From the NCBI GenBank assembly GCA_024405435.1, contig JAKSOU010000014.1:1-49448 (forward strand): a stretch of DNA of 49,448 nucleotides, given 5' to 3'. Position numbers and translations under genes: made by a program. Positions 36,139-44,302 of the stretch are shown here, one piece after another. The notes beneath the pieces were generated by a model that was given only the letters and a program-made list of their open reading frames with translations, was not told the origin of the DNA and searched no databases. How positions within the stretch are numbered: position 1 is the first letter of the stretch; each line of letters begins with the position of its first letter. Origin of the DNA: Akkermansia sp. (lineage in GTDB: Bacteria; Verrucomicrobiota; Verrucomicrobiia; Verrucomicrobiales; Akkermansiaceae).

Positions 36139-37278
36139 TCAGCGCATATCCAGCACGGGCACCAGCAGCGGCTCATCCGGCCCGGTGTAGCGGGAGAGCG
36201 GGCGGAAGAGCGCGTTGTCCTCCAGCTGCTCCAGGATTTGCGCCACCCAGCCCGCGCAGCGGGCGATGGCGAACACGGTGGTGAACATGCGCGTAGGGAT
36301 TCCCAGGCTGTAGTACACCGTGGCGGAATAGAAATCCACGTTCGCGTTCAGCCCCTTGCGGGCGCGCATGATCTTGGCAATCATGTCGCTCATGCGTATC
36401 CACTTGGGCTCGCCCATGGTCTGGGTGAGGCGGATGGCGATGCGGCGCAGCTGCGGCGCGCGGGGGTCCAGCGTCTTGTACACGCGGTGTCCCATGCCGA
36501 ATATCTTCTCGTGGCGCGCCAGCTTCTCGTTGATGTAGGCCTCCACGTTCTCCTCGTCGCCAATCTCCTTGAGCATCTCGATAACCGCCTCGTTGGCGCC
36601 GCCGTGCAGCGGCCCCTTCAGCGTGCCGATGGCCGTGGTGATGGAGGAGTACATGTCCGACAGCGTGGAGGCGGTGACGCGGGAAGCGAAGGTGGAGGCG
36701 CTCATGCCGTGGTCTGCGTGCAGGATGTAGGCCACATCCAGGATGTGCGCCTCCGCGGGATCGGGCTCCTTGCCCTTGAGCAGCCAGAGGAAGTGCTCCG
36801 CCTCGCCCAGGTCCGTGCGGATGGGCGGCAGGTCCAGCCCCTGGCAGATGCGGTAGTAGTACGCCGCCATCACCGGCAGCTTGGCTATCAGTGAAAGCCC
36901 GATCTCCTTCATCTGGCTCGGGTCCTTCGTGCGGTCGTCGTACATGCCCAGCATGGAGACGGCGGTGCGCAGCGCGCTCATGGGGCGCGCGGTCTTGGTG
37001 GCCGTCTTGAAAAAGTCCAGGATGGGCTGGGGCAGCTCGCGGTCGTGGCGCAGGCGCTGCTGCAGCCCCTCCAGCTCCTCGCGGTTGGGCAGGCGCTTGT
37101 TGAGCAGCAGGTAGATGATTTCCGTGTAGCTGCAGAGGTCCACCAGGTCCTCGATCTCGTAGCCGCAGTACAGCAGGCGCCCTTCCTCGCCGCGCACGTC
37201 GCTCAGCCCGGTCTCGTTGGCGACCACGCCCTTCAGGCCCTTCTTGAAGACGGGTTCCTCCATCGGTTTCTCACTCAT
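36139..37278 (-). CDS. gltA: Citrate synthase
   Basis: 379 residues, the shorter (type II-like) bacterial citrate synthase. It condenses acetyl-CoA and oxaloacetate at the entry of the TCA cycle. Active-site elements: HADHGMSAS, GPLHGGANEAVIEML (catalytic His), FGMGHRVYKTLDPRAPQL and the Asp in NVDFYSATVYYSLGIP. The Arg-containing C-terminus (RPLSRYTGPDEPLLVP) is typical; 2-methylcitrate synthase is the main alternative but no prp genes are nearby. It starts 22 bp after yggL and is probably cotranscribed with it. Confidence 0.93.
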   Translation of the reverse strand: MSEKPMEEPVFKKGLKGVVANETGLSDVRGEEGRLLYCGYEIEDLVDLCSYTEIIYLLLNKRLPNREELEGLQQRLRHDRELPQPILDFFKTATKTARPMSALRTAVSMLGMYDDRTKDPSQMKEIGLSLIAKLPVMAAYYYRICQGLDLPPIRTDLGEAEHFLWLLKGKEPDPAEAHILDVAYILHADHGMSASTFASRVTASTLSDMYSSITTAIGTLKGPLHGGANEAVIEMLKEIGDEENVEAYINEKLARHEKIFGMGHRVYKTLDPRAPQLRRIAIRLTQTMGEPKWIRMSDMIAKIMRARKGLNANVDFYSATVYYSLGIPTRMFTTVFAIARCAGWVAQILEQLEDNALFRPLSRYTGPDEPLLVPVLDMR

Positions 37279-37300
37279 CGGTCATGCAAGGGGCTAGCGT

Positions 37301-37627
37301 TCACAGATCGCCGTACCAGGCGTCCTCCAGCTCCCCGAACCGGGTGAGCTGAATCTCCGGGCGGGCCTCCACCCAGGCCTTCACGGCGGCGCGCTGCGCC
37401 TCGCTGGTCTGCGTGGGGTCGGCCGCATGCACTGCTATGTTGCAGCCGGTGTTCTGCAGGAGCCCGGAGCACACCAGGCCGTTGGGCTCCAGGCACTCCT
37501 TGTCGAACGCGCGAATCATCTGCTCGCACTCGGGGGAATCCACATCGCCCTTGTACTCAAAAGAAAACTCGAAGCAGAGCTCTTGGAACTCGCCCACGCG
37601 GTATTTCTTGCGAAGTCGCTTTTTCAT
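37301..37627 (-). CDS. yggL: YggL-family 50S ribosome-binding protein
   Basis: 108 residues. The start KKRLRKKYRVGEFQELCFEF is the family signature (formerly DUF469), and FSFEYKGDV, AFDKECLEPNGLVCSG and AWYGDL also fit. Known members bind the 50S subunit; the precise role is unclear. Transcription starts a few bases from the ATG. Followed by gltA. Confidence 0.85.
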   Translation of the reverse strand: MKKRLRKKYRVGEFQELCFEFSFEYKGDVDSPECEQMIRAFDKECLEPNGLVCSGLLQNTGCNIAVHAADPTQTSEAQRAAVKAWVEARPEIQLTRFGELEDAWYGDL

Positions 37628-37636
37628 GACGCGCGT

Positions 37637-37665
37637 ACGTTACTCAATCACTTCGGTTTTGTCAA
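37637..37665 (-). promoter_or_regulatory. Promoter of yggL-gltA
   Basis: TTGACA (37660-37665) and TAACGT (37637-37642), 17 bp spacing, 9 bp before the ATG. Confidence 0.6.
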
Positions 37666-37719
37666 CTAAAAAATCGAGCAGCACGCGCGCGGCGATGCGG
37701 CGATGCCGGCGTTTTCGCC

Positions 37720-37748
37720 TTGCACGCGGAGCGGGAGGCGGCTATAAT
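37720..37748 (+). promoter_or_regulatory. Promoter of the mini-lipoprotein-ruvB operon
   Basis: TTGCAC (37720-37725) and a perfect TATAAT (37743-37748), 17 bp spacing, 11 bp before ATG 37760. Confidence 0.65.
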
Positions 37749-37759
37749 GGCGGGGAGTC

Positions 37760-37891
37760 ATGAAAACGCGAATCACACTGATGATGGCGGCTGCCGCCCT
37801 GCTCTGCTCCTGCACGCAGGCGGACTGGGACGAGATAAGCAACCGCATGAAGTTCCCGTCTTCCGTGGAATCGGCGCACGTGGCATCCTGA
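37760..37891 (+). CDS. 43-residue predicted lipoprotein
   Basis: A short gene directly behind a strong promoter and 17 bp before ruvB. The product begins [18 protein letters not shown], a lipoprotein signal with the lipidation Cys at 16 or 18, and leaves only about 26 mature residues ([20 protein letters not shown] and a few more). It might be a small envelope lipoprotein, or a leader peptide whose translation affects ruvB. The signal peptide argues for a real protein. Too short for family assignment. Confidence 0.55.
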   Translation: MKTRITLMMAAAALLCSCTQADWDEISNRMKFPSSVESAHVAS

Positions 37892-37908
37892 CCCCACCCC
37901 ACTGCCTT

Positions 37909-38931
37909 ATGAGCGAATCCCTTTACAGCCGCGTGGCCGGACAGCCCGTCAGCAGCTTCGATATCACGCTGCGCCCGCCCGCATTCAGCGAGTTCTGCGG
38001 GCAGGAGAAGGTGAAGGAGCGCCTGCTGCTGATGGTGGAGGCCGCCAAGCTGCGCGACGACGTGCTGGACCACGTGCTGCTCAGCGGCCCTCCGGGGCTG
38101 GGCAAGACCACGCTGGCCAACATCATTGCCAACGCCGTGGGCCACAAGCTGCACACCACCAGCGGGCCCCAAATCGAGAAGGCGGGCGACCTCGCCGGCA
38201 TCCTCACCAACATCGAGAAGGGCGATGTGCTCTTCATCGACGAGATTCACCGCCTGCACCCCGCGATTGAGGAGTACCTGTACCCCGCCATGGAGGATTT
38301 CCGGCTGGACATCATCATCGACCAGGGGCCGAACGCGCGCTCCATCCAGCTCAACCTGCCGAAGTTCACGCTGGTGGGCGCCACCACGCGCGCCGGCATG
38401 CTCACCGGGCCGCTCCGCTCACGTTTCGGCCTGGTCAACCGCCTGGACTATTACTCCGCGGACGAGTTGTGCCAAATCCTGCAGCGCTCCGCAGGGCTGC
38501 TGGACATCGACCTGGCGCCGGAGGGCGCCATGGCCATCGCGCGGAGGTCGCGCGGTACCCCCCGCGTGGCCAACACGCTGCTGCGCTGGGTGCGCGACTA
38601 CGCCCAGGTGCGCGCGGACGGCCGCATCACGGACGACGTGGCACAGGCGGCGCTGAGCATGCTGGACATCGACGACGACGGGCTCGATGAAATGGACAAG
38701 CGCCTGTTGGAGACGATGGTGTACAAGTTCAACGGCGGTCCGGTGGGGCTGTCGTCCCTGGCGGTGGCGGTGGGAGAGGACGAATCCACCATCGAGGACG
38801 TGCACGAGCCGTTCCTCATCATGCAGGGCTACATCAAGCGCACGCCGCGCGGCAGGGAGGCCCTGCCCTCCGCCTACGCCAAGATCGGCGCCACGCTCAC
38901 CCGCAACGGACAGGCCGAGCTACCCCTCTAA
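37909..38931 (+). CDS. ruvB: Holliday junction branch-migration ATPase RuvB
   Basis: 340 residues, normal for RuvB. AAA+ features: Walker [13 protein letters not shown] (about 59-70), Walker [10 protein letters not shown], sensor 1 [19 protein letters not shown] and the winged-helix C-terminus with [11 protein letters not shown]. RuvB drives branch migration with RuvA; ruvA and ruvC are not in this window. ATG 37909 starts the conserved MSESLYSRV; a longer upstream reading frame covers the lipoprotein gene and is rejected. The amidase gene follows after 5 bp. Confidence 0.97.
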   Translation: MSESLYSRVAGQPVSSFDITLRPPAFSEFCGQEKVKERLLLMVEAAKLRDDVLDHVLLSGPPGLGKTTLANIIANAVGHKLHTTSGPQIEKAGDLAGILTNIEKGDVLFIDEIHRLHPAIEEYLYPAMEDFRLDIIIDQGPNARSIQLNLPKFTLVGATTRAGMLTGPLRSRFGLVNRLDYYSADELCQILQRSAGLLDIDLAPEGAMAIARRSRGTPRVANTLLRWVRDYAQVRADGRITDDVAQAALSMLDIDDDGLDEMDKRLLETMVYKFNGGPVGLSSLAVAVGEDESTIEDVHEPFLIMQGYIKRTPRGREALPSAYAKIGATLTRNGQAELPL

Positions 38932-38936
38932 CGACC

Positions 38937-39743
38937 ATGAAAAAACTGTTTATCCTGATAGCGGCGCTCTGCGCGCTGGCGATGCTGCCGAGCTGCGTGC
39001 AGCAGCGCCTGCGCGCCCAGGCCAGGGAATCCCGGGTGGTGGTGCTGGATATCGGCCACTACTACCACCCGCAGCGCGGCGGTCAGGGCGCCCGCACGCC
39101 GGACGCCCGCTACGGCAACATCGAGGAATGCGAGTTCTGGTACAAGTACGCCATCCACACCAAACGCGTGATTGAGCAGGCCGGCTACACCTGCCGCATC
39201 TGCAACCGCGGCGCCGCACCCGCCAATCCCGCGCTGGCCGCCTACGGCCGCCGCGCAGGCGTGCACCAGATCAACACGCCGGAGGTCACCGGCGTCTACC
39301 GCTCCAAGTACCACCCGGAGCGCATGGCCGTCGGCATCCTCAGCGCCGACTACGGAATCGACCAGAAGCCCGGCTGCATCGTCTTCCTCCACCACAACAG
39401 CAACTCCGACAACTGGCAGGTCTACAACAACGGCGCCATCTACTGCAACGAGTGCGGCACCAGGCTCGCCTCCGCCGTGGCGCAGGAAATCACACGCTCC
39501 ATCTACGGCGGCGGCATGAACAACAACGGCGTGCCCTGCGGCGTCATCATCCGCAACAACGGCCACCGCGGCGGCGGCGACTGGCTCAACACCTGCAACG
39601 AGCACTGTGTGCCCGCCGCCATCACGGAGGCAGCCTTCCTCTCCAACCCCGACCACGCCAAGTTCCTCGGCAACGATGCCAACGCCGTGCGCTACGCCCA
39701 GGCCATCGGCCGCGGCATCGTGAAATTCATGCAATCCCGCTGA
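38937..39743 (+). CDS. N-acetylmuramoyl-L-alanine amidase (Amidase_3), lipoprotein
   Basis: 268 residues. Lipoprotein signal MKKLFILIAALCALAMLPSC (lipobox LPSC, Cys20), then an Amidase_3-type catalytic domain: VVLDIGHYYHP (His41), the first Glu near EECEFWYKY, FLHHNSNSDNW (second His) and AAITEAAFLSNPDHAKFL (catalytic Glu). These supply the zinc site and general base for cutting the bond between MurNAc and the stem peptide. Anchored in the envelope, it likely acts in wall turnover or cell separation. Five bases after ruvB, hence cotranscribed. Confidence 0.88.
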   Translation: MKKLFILIAALCALAMLPSCVQQRLRAQARESRVVVLDIGHYYHPQRGGQGARTPDARYGNIEECEFWYKYAIHTKRVIEQAGYTCRICNRGAAPANPALAAYGRRAGVHQINTPEVTGVYRSKYHPERMAVGILSADYGIDQKPGCIVFLHHNSNSDNWQVYNNGAIYCNECGTRLASAVAQEITRSIYGGGMNNNGVPCGVIIRNNGHRGGGDWLNTCNEHCVPAAITEAAFLSNPDHAKFLGNDANAVRYAQAIGRGIVKFMQSR

Positions 39744-39774
39744 GCGTTGGCGCGTATCCACCCCGTGATTCAAC

Positions 39775-39804
39775 TTGACTCGCCACCGCGGGCTGGCCTA
39801 CAAT
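39775..39804 (+). promoter_or_regulatory. Promoter of the PH-domain protein gene
   Basis: TTGACT (39775-39780) and TACAAT (39799-39804), 18 bp spacing; the -10 box ends 6 bp before ATG 39811. Confidence 0.65.
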
Positions 39805-39810
39805 GGCTTC

Positions 39811-40329
39811 ATGGAAAACTCACAGTTAGAACTCCATGAGGGAGAGAGCCTGGTCTGGTCGGGCAAGCCTGGGAAAACCTCCGTTCCCGTTGCAACTTGC
39901 ATCGGAGTCTGGGTCCTGGGAGCCGTTCTTCTCACGGCAGCCGTGGCACCCGCGCTTGCGGGGGACTGCGAATGGATGAAAGAGATTCCGCAGGACCTCT
40001 TGGAGTTCCTCTCAAGCTCCTTGGCCAAAACCGTTTTCTGTGTCCTGGCTGCCGGCTTCTTCCTCTACCCATTCATCATCAGGTTCGTGTTGGCAGGCAA
40101 GACGTACACCGTCACATCGCAGAGGGTGGTCGACGACGACACATCCTACTGGTACAGGGATTTGCGCCATGTATCGATATCACACCGGGCGGACTCCCTC
40201 TGCGATTTGATTCTCACCGGGAGAGCCGCCGATGAAAGTGCGGACGCTGTATCCCGCATCAAGCTCATGTACCTGCCGCAGGATGCGGCCGAATACGTTT
40301 GTGAACATTACAAGGGGCAGCAACAATGA
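39811..40329 (+). CDS. Membrane protein with bacterial PH-like domain
   Basis: 172 residues. Starts ENSQLELHEGESLVWSGKPG, then two transmembrane segments (ATCIGVWVLGAVLLTAAVAP and VFCVLAAGFFLYPFIIRFVL), then a beta-rich segment YTVTSQRVVDDDTSYWYRDL characteristic of bPH2-type domains. Function in this family is not established. ATG 39811 is chosen because the promoter overlaps the upstream reading frame. Its TGA overlaps the ATG of the acetyltransferase, so the two genes are coupled. Confidence 0.75.
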   Translation: MENSQLELHEGESLVWSGKPGKTSVPVATCIGVWVLGAVLLTAAVAPALAGDCEWMKEIPQDLLEFLSSSLAKTVFCVLAAGFFLYPFIIRFVLAGKTYTVTSQRVVDDDTSYWYRDLRHVSISHRADSLCDLILTGRAADESADAVSRIKLMYLPQDAAEYVCEHYKGQQQ

Positions 40330-40943
40330 GCACTCCCAACCATCAGCACGACGGCTCGCTGTACAGCGCCACGGACGAGGAGCTTTTCCGCCAGCAGCAG
40401 GAGTGCCTGGAGCTGATGTATGATTTCAACCACACGCGCCCGAAGGAGACGTCGCGGCGGGCGGAGCTGCTGCGGCGGATGCTCGCGGAGATTGGCGAAG
40501 GCAGCATGATCGAGCCGCCCATGAAAGCCAACTGGGGCGGGCGTTTCCTGCACCTCGGCAGCCATGTGTACATCAACCACGGGCTCTCCCTGGTGGACGA
40601 CACCCACATCTACATCGGCGACTGCACCAAGCTGGGGCCGAACGTCACCCTCGCCACGGCGGGCCATCCCATCCTGCCGGAGCTGCGCGGGGAACACGCC
40701 ATGCAGTACAACCTGCCCATCCGCATCGGCAAGAACTGCTGGCTGGGCGCCAACGTGTGCGTGCTGCCCGGCGTCAGCATCGGCGACAACTCGGTCATCG
40801 GCGCGGGTAGCGTGGTCACGCGGGACATCCCCGCCAACGTGGTGGCCGCGGGCGTTCCCTGCCGCATCCTCCGCCCCATCGGCGAGCGCGACCGCCAATT
40901 CTACCACGCCGACCGCCCCATCAACCCGGATTCCAGCCGCTAG
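40326..40943 (+). CDS. Maltose/galactoside O-acetyltransferase family protein
   Basis: 205 residues of the left-handed beta-helix (hexapeptide) acetyltransferase family, close to Maa/LacA. N-terminal helical Mac region (LYSATDEELFRQQQECLELM), then hexapeptide repeats ending VLPGVSIGDNSVIGAGSVVT and the typical NVVAAGVPCRILRPI. The catalytic His is in ATAGHPILPE. It moves acetyl from acetyl-CoA to a sugar hydroxyl; the substrate is unknown. Overlaps the PH-domain gene (ATGA, 40326-40329). Confidence 0.9.
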   Translation: MSTPNHQHDGSLYSATDEELFRQQQECLELMYDFNHTRPKETSRRAELLRRMLAEIGEGSMIEPPMKANWGGRFLHLGSHVYINHGLSLVDDTHIYIGDCTKLGPNVTLATAGHPILPELRGEHAMQYNLPIRIGKNCWLGANVCVLPGVSIGDNSVIGAGSVVTRDIPANVVAAGVPCRILRPIGERDRQFYHADRPINPDSSR

Positions 40944-40987
40944 GCAGGGCACGCGGCTATAATTGGCCTACCATCGTAATCGACTAT

Positions 40988-41020
40988 AAAAAACGCGCGG
41001 CCCCTTGCGGAACCGCGCGT
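40988..41020 (-). terminator. Rho-independent terminator after the 181-aa membrane protein gene
   Basis: On the minus strand ACGCGCGG-TTCCGCAAGGGG-CCGCGCGT then TTTTTAT: 8-bp GC stem with a T-run, about 46 bp after the stop at 41067. Confidence 0.85.
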
Positions 41021-41066
41021 CCTTTCGTCGAACAATCAAACTACAACAAACAACAAATATGAAAAA

Positions 41067-41612
41067 TCAGTAGGCGAACACGCGCTGGGCGGAGGTGTTG
41101 GCGGGGGATTCGAAATCAGCGGTCCAGCCCTTGTTCATGCTGCTGGTGTAACCGTTGGATTCATCGGCGCCGCCCTGGGCCATGAATTCGTCATCCGCGG
41201 CATCCTGCTTGGGGGTGCGGAGCACGCGGACGCAGGTGCAGGAATCCAGATCGGAGCGCAGGGAGGGCGCGAGGGAGGCGAGGCTGGTCTCGAACCGGTT
41301 GTGGCGGTGGGTGGAGGCGATGCCGTTCTCCTGGGTGTCCGGAACGGAGAAGAACCCGAGTGCGAGGGCACCGATACCTAGGGCGGAGGTGCCGAAGGCA
41401 ATCTTGCCCATGCCGAAGTTCTGGAGTGCTTGAAGGACGTGGTCCAGAGCGCGGCGGTGGGCGGGGGTGCAGACGATCTCCTGGGTGACCCTCTCATGGA
41501 AGTTGTAGAGGAAGCGCTCCTCGAAATCAGCCTCCGGGGTGGCCTGCACCCGCATGGTTGCCAAAATGGCCACCAAAGTCTCCTCTTGCACGTCTAACCT
41601 GTTACCGTTCAT
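41067..41612 (-). CDS. Single-pass membrane protein of unknown function
   Basis: 181 residues: an acidic helical N-terminal part (DVQEETLVAILATMRVQ, EERFLYNFHERVTQE), one transmembrane segment (about 76-92, FGTSALGIGALALGFFS) and a polar, disordered C-terminal tail (SSMNKGWTADFESPANTSAQ). The layout recalls anti-sigma or envelope stress proteins, but no zinc-finger motif is present, so no function is claimed. It is monocistronic, with AAGGG before the ATG (one of few visible ribosome sites here) and its own terminator. Confidence 0.65.
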   Translation of the reverse strand: MNGNRLDVQEETLVAILATMRVQATPEADFEERFLYNFHERVTQEIVCTPAHRRALDHVLQALQNFGMGKIAFGTSALGIGALALGFFSVPDTQENGIASTHRHNRFETSLASLAPSLRSDLDSCTCVRVLRTPKQDAADDEFMAQGGADESNGYTSSMNKGWTADFESPANTSAQRVFAY

Positions 41613-41674
41613 AAATGCCCTTCAAGCTTTGCTTATGTAGTGTAGACACATCCTAACAATTATCCGTTCAAAAA

Positions 41675-42763
41675 TCATGAAGATTTTTCGACATTTTTAC
41701 AACTCGTTGATTTTTCGACATCGTTTTGCGCCATAGAATGGGGTGAGAGGAGGTTTTGGGCCTCATCGGCAACCCATTGGGCGATAATGCGGGCGCCGAG
41801 CTCAATCTCGCGGGCGCGCCCCTGCAGGGACTCCTCCGCCATGGCCTGCATGGCGTCCATATCGTAGAGGTGGACATCCGGCACCAGCGCGCAGGCTGGG
41901 TCCACGTTGCGCGGCACCGAGAGGTCGATGAGGAAGAGCGGGCGCTTGCGCTGCGGCTGCACGCGCTCCAGCAGCGCGGGGGAGACCACGTAGGCGGGCG
42001 ATGCGGTGGAGACGATGACGATGTCGATGTTCTCCAGATAGGGAATCCAATCCGCGAAACGGATGACGGAGCCGCCGACCTGCTCCGCAAGGGCGACGGC
42101 GCGGTCGTACGAGCGGTTGGCGACGAAGATGTGTTCCGCGCCGCGCGAGGCGAGGCTCTTGGCGGTGGAGCGCGCGACTTCGCCCGCGCCGACGATGAGG
42201 ACGCGGCTTCCGGCGAGGTTGCCGAGGATTTCACGGGCCATCTGGACGGCGGCGGCGCCCACGGAGGTGGGGCCGGAGGTGATGCGGGTGGAGGAGCGCA
42301 CGCGCTTGCCGACGGTGAAGATGTGCTGGAAGGTGCGGTTGGCGAAGGAGGCGGTGGTTCCGGTCTCCTGCGCGGCGCGGTAGGCGTCCTTCAACTGGCC
42401 GAAGATTTCCGTCTCTCCCACCACCATGGAATCCATGCCGGCGGCCACGGTGGCGAGGTGCTGCAGGGCATCGGCGTCCGCATGGGTGTAGAAGCAGTCA
42501 GCGGCGGCGGCATCAGCGCCCAACAGGTGGGCCAGCACGGCGCGCGCGGCGTCCTGCGGCTCCGCGCTCCACAGGTAGATTTCTGTGCGGTTGCAGGTGG
42601 AGAGCAGCACGCACTCCTGCACGGCGGGCAGCGCGGCAATGGCGCGATTGGCGTCCGCCAACCTACCCTTGAGCACGGCGAAGCGCTCGCGCACGGGCAC
42701 GGGTGCCGTGCGGAAGTTCACGCCCAGGCAGAGCATGTGCGGCGCTGGGGCGGGGGCGGTCAT
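41675..42763 (-). CDS. hemA: Glutamyl-tRNA reductase, short form
   Basis: 362 residues against about 420 in E. coli. The catalytic domain is complete (LGVNFRTAPVPVRERF, nucleophile Cys in LSTCNRTEIYL, GMDSMVVGETEIFGQLKDAY), as is the NADPH domain (VLIVGAGEVARSTAKSLASR, FLIDLSVPRNVDPA). The C-terminal dimerisation domain is largely missing: after the start of the spinal helix (EIELGARIIAQWVADEA) the chain ends in a short tail with two near-identical VEKS segments. The enzyme makes glutamate semialdehyde, the first committed tetrapyrrole precursor. The ATG overlaps the cobA/hemD stop (42760-42763). Confidence 0.93.
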   Translation of the reverse strand: MTAPAPAPHMLCLGVNFRTAPVPVRERFAVLKGRLADANRAIAALPAVQECVLLSTCNRTEIYLWSAEPQDAARAVLAHLLGADAAAADCFYTHADADALQHLATVAAGMDSMVVGETEIFGQLKDAYRAAQETGTTASFANRTFQHIFTVGKRVRSSTRITSGPTSVGAAAVQMAREILGNLAGSRVLIVGAGEVARSTAKSLASRGAEHIFVANRSYDRAVALAEQVGGSVIRFADWIPYLENIDIVIVSTASPAYVVSPALLERVQPQRKRPLFLIDLSVPRNVDPACALVPDVHLYDMDAMQAMAEESLQGRAREIELGARIIAQWVADEAQNLLSPHSMAQNDVEKSTSCKNVEKSS

Positions 42764-44289
42764 GCCTTGGACAAGGAGAGGATGGCCTGCACCAGGCTGG
42801 GAATGTCGTGTTCAGCGGCCTCCGCATGCGGCTTGAGTCCGTACTCCGCGAGGGTGGCGGTGGTGACGGGGCCGATGCTGACGATGCGGCAGCCCTTGGG
42901 CAGCGGGAGGTTGAGGGCCATGAAGTGCCGCACGGTGCTGGAGCTGGTGAAGGTGATGATGTCCGCGCCCTCCGCGGCCAGGCGCTCGCGTGCTCCGGTG
43001 GGGTCGTCCGTCTCCGGCACGGTGTTGTAGGCGCAGCACTCGTCCACGATGGCCTGTCGCTTCATGAGCTCCTTGTAGATGAGGTCGCGCCCCTGCTCGG
43101 AATGCACCCAGAGCATGGTGGAGTTGGCCACGCCGCCGAAGTCGTCGGCCTTGCGGTCGAACTCCGCAATGAGCTCCTCCGCCACGGCCTTCTTGGGCAT
43201 CACGTCCACCATGAGGCCGACCTTGCGGAGCTCCGCCGCGGTGCCGGGGCCGACCGCCGCGATGCGCGCGCCGCCGATTTCGCGGATGTCCTCGTACACG
43301 GCGAAGAAGGCGCGGAAGAAGCGCTGCACGCCGTTCGGGCTGGAGAAAATGAGCCAGTCGTAGTGCGGGGCGTCCACCACGGCCTCCGCGAAGTCCTGCC
43401 TATTGGTGGGATCGGTGATGCGGATGGTGGGCAGCTCCAAAATGTCCGCTCCAAGGGAACGGAGCTGAGCGGAGAGCGCGCTGGCCTGCTCCCGCGTGCG
43501 CGTGATGACGATGCGCCTGCCCGCCAGCGGCAGGCGGCTGCGCCAATCCAGCTGCGGGGCGAGGGAGACGACCTCGCCGATGACCACGACGGCGGGGGAT
43601 GAGATGCCGGCCTTGTCCACGGCGGCGGCCAGGGTGCCCACGGTGGCGGAAACGCTGCGCTGGCGGCCCGTGGCGGCCCATTGTATGGCGGCGGCGGGGG
43701 TGTCGGCGGGCTGCCCGGCCTTGACGAGCGCGGCGAGGGTTTCCTTCAAGCGCGCCATGCCCATGAGCATGACCTTGGTGCCCTGCACCGCCGCGATTCC
43801 GGGGATATCCAGCGGTTCATCGGAATCCGCGCCCTTGTGTCCGGTGAAGACGGTGAACTGGGAGCAGCAGTCGCGGTGGGTGACGGGGATGCCCGCACAC
43901 GCCGGGCCCGCAATGGCGGATGAAACGCCCGGCACCACCTCGAACGGCACCTTGGCCGCATGGAGGGCCTGCGCCTCCTCGCCGCCGCGGCCGAACACAT
44001 AGGGGTCGCCGCCCTTCAGGCGCACGGTGAGCGCGTGCTTGCCCGCGCACTTCACAAGAAGGCGGCAGATGTCCTCCTGCGGCATGGCGTGCTTCCCCGC
44101 GCGCTTGCCTACGTACACGCGCTCGCACTGCGGCTGGGCCCAGGCAAGCATTTCCGGCGAGGAAAGGGCGTCGTACACCAGGCAGTCGGCCTCTTCAATG
44201 AGGTTGCGCCCGCGCAGGGTGATGAGCTCGGGGTCGCCGGGGCCGGCACCAACCAGGGCCACGCGTCCGATGATTTTTTTTGCTGGCAT
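42760..44289 (-). CDS. cobA-hemD: Uroporphyrinogen-III C-methyltransferase / uroporphyrinogen-III synthase fusion
   Basis: 509 residues in two enzymes. Residues 1-245 are the SAM-dependent methyltransferase (VALVGAGPGDPELITLRG, RLKGGDPYVFGRGGEE, VPGVSSAIAGPACAGIPVTH, QWAATGRQR), making precorrin-2 for sirohaem or cobalamin. Residues 255-509 are HemD (RRIVITRTREQASALSAQLR, DWLIFSSPNGVQRF, FTSSSTVRHFM, IVSIGPVTTATLAEYG), closing hydroxymethylbilane to uroporphyrinogen III. Such fusions are known in Firmicutes and others. Upstream by 13 bp is the deacetylase; downstream hemA overlaps. Confidence 0.94.
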   Translation of the reverse strand: MPAKKIIGRVALVGAGPGDPELITLRGRNLIEEADCLVYDALSSPEMLAWAQPQCERVYVGKRAGKHAMPQEDICRLLVKCAGKHALTVRLKGGDPYVFGRGGEEAQALHAAKVPFEVVPGVSSAIAGPACAGIPVTHRDCCSQFTVFTGHKGADSDEPLDIPGIAAVQGTKVMLMGMARLKETLAALVKAGQPADTPAAAIQWAATGRQRSVSATVGTLAAAVDKAGISSPAVVVIGEVVSLAPQLDWRSRLPLAGRRIVITRTREQASALSAQLRSLGADILELPTIRITDPTNRQDFAEAVVDAPHYDWLIFSSPNGVQRFFRAFFAVYEDIREIGGARIAAVGPGTAAELRKVGLMVDVMPKKAVAEELIAEFDRKADDFGGVANSTMLWVHSEQGRDLIYKELMKRQAIVDECCAYNTVPETDDPTGARERLAAEGADIITFTSSSTVRHFMALNLPLPKGCRIVSIGPVTTATLAEYGLKPHAEAAEHDIPSLVQAILSLSKA

Positions 44290-44302
44290 GGGACGAGAAA
44301 AA

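Noticed and set aside
37720..37908. N-terminal extension of RuvB
   Set aside because: The frame is open but overlaps the promoter and the mini-lipoprotein gene; RuvB homologues start at the MSESLYSRV position.
40958..41020. TATAAT at 40958-40963 plus the following hairpin as a small RNA gene on the plus strand
   Set aside because: No -35 box at the right distance and no T-run on the plus side; the hairpin is better explained as the terminator of the leftward gene ending at 41067.
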